Part shown: positions 16,398-23,383 of the stretch, one piece after another
Position numbering within the stretch: position 1 is the first letter of the stretch
How the letters are laid out: every line of letters begins with the position of its first letter
Source of the DNA: Prevotella sp.
GTDB taxonomy: Bacteria; Bacteroidota; Bacteroidia; Bacteroidales; Bacteroidaceae
DNA length: 25,275 nt
Reading direction: 5' to 3'
NCBI GenBank assembly: GCA_024681875.1
Contig: JAILAA010000177.1
Location: 1 to 25,275 of the forward strand
Position numbers and translations under genes: made by a program
The notes under the pieces: generated by a model
The model's input: only the letters and a program-made list of their open reading frames with translations
Told to the model about the DNA's origin: nothing
Database searches by the model: none

Positions 16398-16405
16398 CAA
16401 AGTTA
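16398..16405 (-). promoter_or_regulatory. -7 element (TAACTTTG) for the GH97-GH3 unit
   Basis: Reads TAACTTTGCG on the minus strand, 21 nt before the GH97 ATG. It is one half of a divergent promoter pair with 16448-16455; the two elements are 42 nt apart. Confidence 0.65.
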
Positions 16406-16447
16406 CGAAAAAATGGGATTCTGGGGCGTTTTTTGGGAAAAAAATTG

Positions 16448-16455
16448 TACTTTTG
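16448..16455 (+). promoter_or_regulatory. -7 element (TACTTTTG) for the M6 protease gene
   Basis: Matches TAnnTTTG, is followed by CAC, and lies 26 nt before the ATG at 16482. A TTTGGGAAAAAAA tract lies 12 nt upstream, closer than a standard -33 element. Confidence 0.65.
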
Positions 16456-16481
16456 CACGCAATTTAGTGAGAATGGTACAA

Positions 16482-18155
16482 ATGAAACGAATTATTGTCT
16501 TGATGTCTTTGCTTTTCGTTGTGATGACGATGAACGCTATTCCTGCACGCAAAGGCATGTGGAAAACACTTACTCTGAACGGAAAGACCGTGACGGCCCA
16601 ACTGATGGGCGACGAGCACATGCACTACTGGCAGACGGATGACGGCCAATGCCTCTCGGAGGTGGACGGCACGTTTGTGCCTGCCGACATGAGCCGTCTG
16701 CGTGCTAAAGCCATGAGCCGACGCACGAAGGTGGCAGCCAGCCGCCAAATGCGCCAGCACCGCAACACCATCGGCGACTTTGCACATCACACAGGCGAAA
16801 AGAAGGGCATCGTCATCCTCGTGGAATTCAGCAATATGTCGTTTCAGAATAGCAATGATTCGCTTCTCTATACCCGCGTGCTGAACGAGCCTGGCTTCAG
16901 CAAGGGCCAGTTTCGCGGCTCCGTGAGCGACTACTTTCGCGAGCAGTCCTACGGGCTGTTCAACCTCAATTTCGACGTGGTAGGGCCGGTAGTGATGCCT
17001 AACACCTACCAGTATTACGGCAAAGACGAGGGCGGAGAAGGCAACGATGTTCGTCCGGGTGAGATGGTGGCCGAGGTCTGCATGGCCGTCGATGACTATG
17101 TGGACTTCCGCAACTATGACTGGGACGGCGACGGAATCGTAGACCAGGTGTTGTGTGTCTACGCAGGCAAAGGACAGGCTGACGGTGGTAACTCCAGCAC
17201 TATCTGGCCGCACGAATGGGAGTTGAGCGACAGTGACTACGGCCAGACGCTGATGCTTGACAGCGTTATCATCAACACATACGCTGTTACCAACGAGCGA
17301 GGCTACTCGGGCATCGAGGGCATCGGCATCATCTGTCACGAGTTCGCACACTGCTTAGGACTGCCCGACATGTACGACACCACGGGCTATAACTTCGGAA
17401 TGGGCACATGGTCGCCTATGGACGGCGGCTCTTATAACGGCAACAGCTTCTGCCCGGCAGGTTTCACCAGTTTCGAGAAATACACCTGCGGATGGGTGGA
17501 GCCCGTCGTACTCGACAATGACACCATCATCGACGATATGCAGCCACTGTCAGACAGCCCCGTAGCGTACATGATACGCAACGATGCCTATCCTGACGAA
17601 TACTACCTTGTTGAAAACCGCCAACAGCATGGCTGGGACACGGAGCTGCCCGGCAAGGGAATGCTCGTGCTGCACGTGGACTTTGACCGCGACATCTGGG
17701 AGAACAACCTGGTGAACTCGAACAATACCGACACCAGCGATGGACTGCCCTTGAACAACCATCAGCGCTGCACCATCTTCCATGCCAACAACAAGGGAAA
17801 GGACTTCTATGTGTCCAGCTCTGGTGACGCCTATCCTTACCAGAAGAACGACTCGCTGACTGCCAACTCGAAACCCGTTGCCAACCTCTACCATGAGGGC
17901 CCCGACGGCACGAAGCGGATGCGCAAGAGCCTGCTGGACATTAAACGCCAAACCGACGGTGCCATGTCGTTCCGTTTCAGAAATGACAACCGGCAGCAGA
18001 CGGGCATTGCCGAAAGCAAGACCGACGCTGAACGCTGTGCCTATTATACCCTTACTGGCCGCTTTGTAGGCACCAGCAAGGACGGTCTCACTCCGGGCAT
18101 CTACATTCGCCGTAACGACGTTACACGCCAGAGCGGTAAAACCATCATCAGATAA
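16482..18155 (+). CDS. Secreted M6-family metalloprotease (immune inhibitor A-like)
   Basis: 557 residues from ATG 16482; longer in-frame starts (16413) would include the promoter and are rejected. Signal peptide: MKRIIVLMSLLFVVMTMNA. The zinc motif HEFAHCLGLPD (His286, Glu287, His290, Asp296) has the HExxHxxGxxD form of M6 peptidases. The domain start KGIVILVEFSN and the block FRGSVSDYFREQSYGLFNLNF also fit the family. An EF-hand-like loop DWDGDGIVD (213-221) could bind calcium. The C-terminus carries YYTLTGRFVGTS...GIYIRR, a sorting-like tail. It should act outside the cell or on the surface as a protein-degrading or processing enzyme. A nitroreductase-family gene starts 13 nt later. Confidence 0.88.
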   Translation: MKRIIVLMSLLFVVMTMNAIPARKGMWKTLTLNGKTVTAQLMGDEHMHYWQTDDGQCLSEVDGTFVPADMSRLRAKAMSRRTKVAASRQMRQHRNTIGDFAHHTGEKKGIVILVEFSNMSFQNSNDSLLYTRVLNEPGFSKGQFRGSVSDYFREQSYGLFNLNFDVVGPVVMPNTYQYYGKDEGGEGNDVRPGEMVAEVCMAVDDYVDFRNYDWDGDGIVDQVLCVYAGKGQADGGNSSTIWPHEWELSDSDYGQTLMLDSVIINTYAVTNERGYSGIEGIGIICHEFAHCLGLPDMYDTTGYNFGMGTWSPMDGGSYNGNSFCPAGFTSFEKYTCGWVEPVVLDNDTIIDDMQPLSDSPVAYMIRNDAYPDEYYLVENRQQHGWDTELPGKGMLVLHVDFDRDIWENNLVNSNNTDTSDGLPLNNHQRCTIFHANNKGKDFYVSSSGDAYPYQKNDSLTANSKPVANLYHEGPDGTKRMRKSLLDIKRQTDGAMSFRFRNDNRQQTGIAESKTDAERCAYYTLTGRFVGTSKDGLTPGIYIRRNDVTRQSGKTIIR

Positions 18156-18168
18156 CTCTCTCTTTACT

Positions 18169-18906
18169 ATGAAAAACTTACGCACAAGGCGCACTATCCG
18201 CCGATATAGCGACCGACCTGTCGACGGTGGTCTGCTGGGCCGTCTCATCGATGAGGCTACACGTACCCAGACAATGGGCAACCTGCAGCTCTACAGCGTG
18301 GTTATTACCCGCTCGCAGGAGATGAAAGAGCAGCTGGCCCCTGCACACTTCAACCAGCCGATGGTGACACAGGCTCCTGTGGTGCTTACCGTTTGCGCCG
18401 ACTTCAACCGCACCTCGCAGTGGGCACGCTGCCGTCAGGCCGAGCCGGGCTACGACAACTTCCTCTCGTTCCTCAATGCGGCCACTGATGCGCTGCTCTA
18501 CACGCAGACGCTCTGTTGCCGTCTTGACGAGAAGGGCCTGGGCTATTGCTTTCTTGGCACTACACTCTACCAGCCCATGCGCATCATCGAGGTCCTCGGC
18601 CTGCCCAAGCTGGTGATGCCCGTGGCCACGCTCACCATAGGATGGCCTGACGAGAATCCGCCGCAGAGCGACCGTCTGCCGCTGAAGGCCTTTATCCACA
18701 ACGAAACCTATAAGGACTATACGCCGGAGAGCATCGACCAGTTCTATGCCTACAAGGAGAGCCTGCCCGAAAACCAGCACTTCGTCGAAATCAACAACAA
18801 ACAGACCCTGGCTCAGGTCTTCACCGATATTCGCTACACACGCAGCGACAACGAAGCCATGAGCCAGGGCCTGCTCGAAGCCCTGCGTCATCAGGGATTC
18901 ATGTAG
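18169..18906 (+). CDS. Nitroreductase-family (FMN-dependent) protein
   Basis: 245 residues. The N-terminal RTRRTIRRYSDRPVD matches the FMN-phosphate-binding Arg-rich start of the nitroreductase fold. Further blocks fit: EATRTQTMGNLQLYSVV, AGP-like central helices (FLNAATDALLYTQTLCCRLD) and LGYCFLGTTLYQP. The C-terminal 60 residues extend beyond the core. These cytosolic flavoenzymes reduce nitro compounds, quinones or similar with NAD(P)H; the physiological substrate here is unknown. The gene follows the M6 protease by 13 nt without a promoter element, so it is likely co-transcribed. Its last 16 nt overlap the 3' end of the opposing GH5 gene. Confidence 0.8.
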   Translation: MKNLRTRRTIRRYSDRPVDGGLLGRLIDEATRTQTMGNLQLYSVVITRSQEMKEQLAPAHFNQPMVTQAPVVLTVCADFNRTSQWARCRQAEPGYDNFLSFLNAATDALLYTQTLCCRLDEKGLGYCFLGTTLYQPMRIIEVLGLPKLVMPVATLTIGWPDENPPQSDRLPLKAFIHNETYKDYTPESIDQFYAYKESLPENQHFVEINNKQTLAQVFTDIRYTRSDNEAMSQGLLEALRHQGFM

Positions 18907-20279
18907 ACTTTCCTCACCTTTCCGTCTTTCTCACGGATGATGTTTAACCCACGTTGTGGAGCTGAGAGCCTGCGGCCTGTGAGGCTATAGCAGGCAGCAG
19001 GCTGTGAAGGGTTGGCCTCAACACGCTCTATGGCCTGATAGCCACCTTCTCCATAGTAGCCTTTGATGATGGCATCCTTCAGGTCGGCCTGATTGAATTC
19101 GGGGACTGAGCGGTGCTCGCCGTCGGAAAGCCCCATCCAGTAGAAAGTACCTATGTTGTTGGCCTTTGCCTGTTCCACGAAAAAGCGGGCAAAAGTCAGC
19201 AAATTGTTGCGATAGTTGTCGTATGCATTTTCAATCAATGTACCCCACTCGCCGATAATGACAGGAGCCCCCTTCGACACCAGATTGCTCTTCAGCGTAC
19301 TAATCATCTGCTTCACCTCGTTCTTGGCATTGTTGATGTTCGCGATGTTGATATAGGAGTGCACCTCGAAGATGAGGTGGTTACTCACATTGTCGGTGGG
19401 CAGTACCATCTTCTTCAGCGGCTCTTGCAGGTGCGGATTCCACGTGCCGCTGCCACTGCATCCACCGTAGGTGCTGACGACGAGGTTGCGCTGCGCATTG
19501 TTGCCGCCCGTTGCGCGGACAGCGTTCACAAAGCTCTGGGCGTAGCTGTTGATGGCTTTGTAGGCTGAGGTAGCCACGCTGCTGTTGTAGTTACCCGGGG
19601 CACCATACGAGGCGAAGTTCCATGAACCATAGTTGTCGAGCATCTCGTTGTAGCCCTCGAAGAGCAAGTGCTCGCCGTAGTCCTTGAATTCTTCTGCCAT
19701 CTGCCTCCACACTTCTTCGAAGCGCGCCTTCTGCTTGGCATAGTCGGCCTCGCTGGCTATGAGCCATGCGGTGTTGGCATCTCCCGTGTCGTGATGCACG
19801 TCGAGGATGCAGTACATGCCTTGGCTGATGACGTAGTCTACCACCTCATGCACGCGTTGCATCCATGCTTTCTGGATCTTCGTGCCGATGGGGTCGTTGG
19901 CTATGTCCCACGGTGTCAGGCTGTTCGTGGCGTTGTTCCATTTCACGCTACTGAATGTAGCCTCCATGTGCGGATACCATGTCACCGGCACACGGATGGC
20001 GTTGAAGCCCGCGTCCTTGAACATCTTCATCAGCTCAGGCTTCGTCACAGGCTGTCCCCACGCCGTCTCATAGTCTGTCGGCCTGCGTTGTGACCAGTAC
20101 TCAATCCACATGTTGTTCACGTCGCCCGAATTGCAATCGAGCGTATTGCCCAGATTCCAGCCCACGCGCATGTTCTTCACGGCCTCTGTTGCCGTCTCAA
20201 AGTCGTCGGCCATCGCCGTCTTACAGCCCATCACCATCAGGGCTGCAAGCATCATCTTCTTCAATAATGACTTGTGCAT
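18891..20279 (-). CDS. Secreted GH5 endo-beta-glucanase (cellulase-like, subfamily 4-type)
   Basis: 462 residues. The signature MRVGWNLGNTLD (37-48) with ETAWGQP (71-77) is typical of GH5 subfamily 4 enzymes, which cut xyloglucan, lichenan or cellulose. Catalytic residues are Glu212 in FEGYNEM (acid/base) and Glu344 in IIGEWGT (nucleophile). VHHD (161-164) and VHSY (306-309) supply conserved His residues. The N-terminus can be read two ways: signal peptidase I cleavage at AMA|DD (about 24) or a lipobox-like VMGC at 19. The C-terminus ends with CYSLTGRRLSAPQRGLNIIR, a sorting-like tail. Its own -7 element lies 43 nt upstream. The enzyme should start attack on the backbone of a beta-glucan outside the cell. 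Confidence 0.93.
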   Translation of the reverse strand: MHKSLLKKMMLAALMVMGCKTAMADDFETATEAVKNMRVGWNLGNTLDCNSGDVNNMWIEYWSQRRPTDYETAWGQPVTKPELMKMFKDAGFNAIRVPVTWYPHMEATFSSVKWNNATNSLTPWDIANDPIGTKIQKAWMQRVHEVVDYVISQGMYCILDVHHDTGDANTAWLIASEADYAKQKARFEEVWRQMAEEFKDYGEHLLFEGYNEMLDNYGSWNFASYGAPGNYNSSVATSAYKAINSYAQSFVNAVRATGGNNAQRNLVVSTYGGCSGSGTWNPHLQEPLKKMVLPTDNVSNHLIFEVHSYINIANINNAKNEVKQMISTLKSNLVSKGAPVIIGEWGTLIENAYDNYRNNLLTFARFFVEQAKANNIGTFYWMGLSDGEHRSVPEFNQADLKDAIIKGYYGEGGYQAIERVEANPSQPAACYSLTGRRLSAPQRGLNIIREKDGKVRKVYMNP

Positions 20280-20322
20280 TTTCTAATAGTTTATTTTCAG
20301 ATTCATTCCATTCTTTCTGCTG

Positions 20323-20330
20323 CAAAGGTA
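20323..20330 (-). promoter_or_regulatory. -7 element (TACCTTTG) for the GH5 gene
   Basis: Reads TACCTTTGCAG on the minus strand, 43 nt before the ATG at 20279, within the 152-nt gap between the broken gene and GH5. No -33 TTTG is evident. Confidence 0.6.
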
Positions 20331-20431
20331 GGCCTATGATGTCGCATACCCGACCCTATGGTATCCTGTGGCACACTGGCATTTTTCTTACTGCTCCCAC
20401 ATCCTTTCGAATGCAGGAGCAGTTAATATTT

Positions 20432-21466
20432 TCAGTACACACCCCACTTAACTCTCCAATATTTTGTTATTGTGCGGGATTTACCTCCACGATAAACAGT
20501 CACATGAAAAGTTGCTAAGTCTGTTGCTACGTCCTTATAGAAAGCATCGTCCAGTTTGTATTTGAACGTGGCACGCTGGAAGAATTCGGGCGCACCAGAT
20601 TCCTCTATTCCCTCTACTCCTGAGCGATCCACCAATTCGCAGCCAAGAGAATGTAGTTTTCCTCCTACGTCTTCATACTCGATGTAAATAGCATCATCCT
20701 TGTTGAGCACATGTCCAACATAGAAATACCCTTCGCTGGGCAAATAATGATAAGCAAGATTAGGCGTAGTGTTATGTTCAAACTGCAGCGGGCAATCTAC
20801 AGTAATAGTGCTGCCGGCAGAGAATACAGGCACGATTACTCCCATCACATTCAGCGCGGGGTAGACAGTATAAGTGCCATCGAAGAGAGAGGCAGACACT
20901 ATGTATTCAGTCCAGGTATTCCAAACGCTGTAATTATTCCATCCGTTAGCATTGCATAATTCTTGATCGGAATTATATACGGCTATACCTACATCAAATG
21001 GCAGGCTGTTACCAACTGGATAGACAGTAGCATGAACATTGATCGGTGATAAAAAGTTGCCGGAGAAGTCAGCGGTAGACGGTACATTATACAGCTCCCC
21101 AAATTTGACTTTTTCTTCGAACTTAGGGAACAGATTCAGCGTCATCTGGCCGAAACCGGCTTCAGCGTTGAATAGCTTATATTCCTTCTCATTCTGGCCG
21201 CCGGCTGAGAAGATGGCTTTGCCCTCTGCCACGAAACACTTGGGCGTAAACTGTATCTGGGTATTGGAGAACATGCTGTACGGGTCTTTACTCTCTGCCA
21301 ATGCTACAGGGTCGAGCACGAACGAGGCTGATAGTTTCGGCCCGGCATAGACATCGACACCCGTTGCGCAGTAACCAATCTTCTTGAACCAATTGTTGGT
21401 CTCTAACCTAAATGGTGTGTAAACGCCAGCCATAACCGAACCGTTGAGTGACAGCTGGACAGCCAT
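20432..21466 (-). CDS. 3' part of a frameshifted secreted protein
   Basis: 344 residues from an ATG at 21466 that is probably an internal codon. The frame is -1 relative to the upstream fragment and overlaps it by 64 nt (21403-21466). The sequence is beta-rich throughout (LSLNGSVMAGVYTPFRLETN, FGQMTLNLFPKFEEKVKFG, YVGHVLNKDDAIYIEYEDVGG) and continues the character of the upstream part. It has no signal peptide of its own, so as a separate gene it would not be secreted. I do not recognise a family. Reading both parts as one gives a protein of about 750 residues. Confidence 0.65.
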   Translation of the reverse strand: MAVQLSLNGSVMAGVYTPFRLETNNWFKKIGYCATGVDVYAGPKLSASFVLDPVALAESKDPYSMFSNTQIQFTPKCFVAEGKAIFSAGGQNEKEYKLFNAEAGFGQMTLNLFPKFEEKVKFGELYNVPSTADFSGNFLSPINVHATVYPVGNSLPFDVGIAVYNSDQELCNANGWNNYSVWNTWTEYIVSASLFDGTYTVYPALNVMGVIVPVFSAGSTITVDCPLQFEHNTTPNLAYHYLPSEGYFYVGHVLNKDDAIYIEYEDVGGKLHSLGCELVDRSGVEGIEESGAPEFFQRATFKYKLDDAFYKDVATDLATFHVTVYRGGKSRTITKYWRVKWGVY

Positions 21467-22680
21467 TCGTTGTTTTCATCGTCCTTGCCTGTGGAAAAGC
21501 TTTCGGAACCACTGACACCTTCGCCGTTTATAGTCAGGCTCTGCCTGCCGTGAAGGGCAAGCTTGGGCGTTGAGATGGTCATTTTAACGTCGGCGTCGGT
21601 CTTGAGGAAAGCGCCCGGACCGGGCTTCACCTGCAGAATTGGCAGGAACGAGGGGAAATAGAACGGCACACCGCCTACTTGCCACGTAAGCTCATCCTCA
21701 ATCTTGCCCTGAGCAGTGAGCGTCGCTCCTACCTCGAAGTCTTCGGCAAAGCTCAGCTTTATAAACCAGTCACCGCGCTCAATCTTGTAGGCTACAGTTG
21801 CCTTGACTGTCAGTGCAAGGTCAAGCGAGAGGCCTGCTGAGAAATGATCGTTTTTGACTTCAAAGGGTAAATTGCCGTTGAGATTGACAAGCGTCAGCTC
21901 TCTGCTGTCACTCACGCGCTTCTTTATCTTGTCCATGCCTGCCATACGGCTGTGTGCACTTCCATTCTCGTCTGTTCCCAGTTGCTCTACGGTGATGAAT
22001 TGCTCGAATATTTCTCCGATATCCTCAATGGGGTCGCAGATGATATGATACCTTGTATTAGGCAAGCTGGCAGTTTCCTCCTGCAACTGTATTTCTTTTA
22101 TTTTGCCAATAAAAACTCCAGGAGTATCTGCATTCAAATCTGGATGGTATAGGACATCTCCGACATGCGGCAGGTATTTGTCACCGGTATTTACCCATTG
22201 CCCTGCATTTGAATCCCAATACGTGTATGCCTCCCATACAAGGATGTAGTCCTCCGGGTCGTTGTAACAATCATCATCGTCGTCACCATTCAACCATCGG
22301 TAAGACCACATACGATAGTATTTGTAAGGGCAATCTTCTGCAGTTAAGTCACAGAATCGCTCGTTGAAAATAATATCGGGCTGCTGGAAGCCGATGGAGT
22401 CGATGGCTGCCAAGGGGATGCGATAGGTTGAGTCTGCCGTCTCCACCTCCTGCACCACATAAATGTCGTGCTCAATGGAGTCGAGGTCAAACTTTGAGTA
22501 GCCCATGCGCACGATTTGATCGAAGAAGAAGCCGTTGAAGTCACCATCGTTGCGGTAGATGTAGAAGGCTTCCTGTGCATAGAGAGACGCTCCCCCCGTC
22601 CACCCTGTGAGAGAGGTAGCGATTACCTGTGTAAAGGTGATGAACACAGATAACAATAGTTTGTATGCTGTACTTTTCAT
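21403..22680 (-). CDS. 5' part of a frameshifted secreted protein
   Basis: 425 residues. N-terminal signal peptide (MKSTAYKLLLSVFITFTQVI, ending near LYAQ), then a small domain AFYIYRNDGDFNGFFFDQIV...YRIPLAAIDSIGF (about 37-95). I recall this type of domain as a recurring N-terminal unit of Bacteroidales secreted proteins. A strongly acidic stretch NGDDDDDCYNDPEDY follows, then beta-rich sequence of unknown function. The last 20 codons after ENNEWL look unlike the rest and probably lie beyond a frameshift, because the other frame continues naturally. The ATG overlaps the stop of the upstream gene as ATGA (22677-22680), so translation is coupled. Confidence 0.7.
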   Translation of the reverse strand: MKSTAYKLLLSVFITFTQVIATSLTGWTGGASLYAQEAFYIYRNDGDFNGFFFDQIVRMGYSKFDLDSIEHDIYVVQEVETADSTYRIPLAAIDSIGFQQPDIIFNERFCDLTAEDCPYKYYRMWSYRWLNGDDDDDCYNDPEDYILVWEAYTYWDSNAGQWVNTGDKYLPHVGDVLYHPDLNADTPGVFIGKIKEIQLQEETASLPNTRYHIICDPIEDIGEIFEQFITVEQLGTDENGSAHSRMAGMDKIKKRVSDSRELTLVNLNGNLPFEVKNDHFSAGLSLDLALTVKATVAYKIERGDWFIKLSFAEDFEVGATLTAQGKIEDELTWQVGGVPFYFPSFLPILQVKPGPGAFLKTDADVKMTISTPKLALHGRQSLTINGEGVSGSESFSTGKDDENNEWLSSCHSTVRLWLAFTHHLG

Positions 22681-23156
22681 CGCTTCAGGAATTTATAGGT
22701 TGCATCACCGACTTTCACAATATAGGTTCCGGCAGGCTGGCCGGCGAGAGAGACGACGGTCTGCTGGCCGCTATGGGCTTTCAGCGTTTTCAGCAGTTTA
22801 CCGTCGAGTGTGTACACATCAATGCGTGTATCGTCTGCCAGACCTTCGAAAGCCATCTGGTCGCTGCCTTGACGGAAGATGATCTCACCTGGGCGCAGCT
22901 TCGGCGCTTCGATGGCGGTCATTCTGCCCTCGAAGGTGTAGCGCAGCACGTTCTCCAACTGGTAGTAGACGGTGGTCTTAGTAGTCTTGATAACCAGCTG
23001 GGTGCCCTCAAACGTGGTCTCGGGCTCCTCGGCAAGGTCGAAGTATACCTTCTCGCCCGACTTCTGCCACACCACAAGCCGCTGGGTGTTGTCTTGTGCC
23101 CACATCGCAATAGCAAATACAGAAAACAATAAAATGGTTAGTAACTTTCTATTCAT
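22677..23156 (-). CDS. Small secreted protein with T9SS-type-A-like C-terminal domain
   Basis: 159 residues. Signal peptide MNRKLLTILLFSVFAIAMWA|QD. Residues about 25-78 form a short beta domain (LVVWQKSGEKVYFDL, TTVYYQLENVLRYTFEG) with the layout of the 'xxxYxLxxIDSIxF' domain of its downstream partner. Residues about 112-159 (IDVYTLDGKLLKTLKAHSGQ, PAGTYIVKVGDATYKFLKR) have the form of a type A sorting domain of the type IX secretion system, which would take the protein to the cell surface. It is the first gene of a two-gene unit with a -7 element 27 nt upstream. The function is unknown. Confidence 0.75.
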   Translation of the reverse strand: MNRKLLTILLFSVFAIAMWAQDNTQRLVVWQKSGEKVYFDLAEEPETTFEGTQLVIKTTKTTVYYQLENVLRYTFEGRMTAIEAPKLRPGEIIFRQGSDQMAFEGLADDTRIDVYTLDGKLLKTLKAHSGQQTVVSLAGQPAGTYIVKVGDATYKFLKR

Positions 23157-23183
23157 ATCGTTTTGGGGTTAGTTTTAATACTG

Positions 23184-23191
23184 CAAATATA
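23184..23191 (-). promoter_or_regulatory. -7 element (TATATTTG) for the two-gene secreted-protein unit
   Basis: Reads TATATTTGCAG on the minus strand, 27 nt before the ATG at 23156. The 227-nt gap 23157-23383 contains this element and the divergent one at 23342; I see nothing else in it. Confidence 0.65.
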
Positions 23192-23341
23192 CAAAGAAAA
23201 CAGTTAATGAGTGTAGTCCATCTCTTAAAGTTTGTTAACCGCCTGTTATTTACTGGCAGCGGAATGTAGGCACTCATTGAAGTGTTGCAATCACAGAAAA
23301 CGAAATCTTGGGCCAAATGATGCCTTTACGGGAAAAAAGTG

Positions 23342-23349
23342 TAATTTTG
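23342..23349 (+). promoter_or_regulatory. -7 element (TAATTTTG) for the pectinesterase-like gene
   Basis: Matches TAnnTTTG, followed by CAT, 34 nt before the ATG at 23384. A TTTACGGGAAAAAAG tract precedes it at a short distance, similar to the tract before the M6 protease promoter. Confidence 0.65.
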
Positions 23350-23383
23350 CATCATCATTGCGAAGAAACGAAAAGCTTGAAGT

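Noticed and set aside
21455..21480. Programmed -1 ribosomal frameshifting in the split gene
   Set aside because: No X-XXY-YYZ slippery heptamer is present in the zero frame near the junction; the local sequence is GAT GAA AAC AAC GAA TGG. A mutation or sequencing error is simpler.
22255..22290. Acidic DDDDD stretch as a repeat expansion
   Set aside because: The codons GAC/GAT are mixed and the tract is short; it may simply be a calcium-binding or surface loop.
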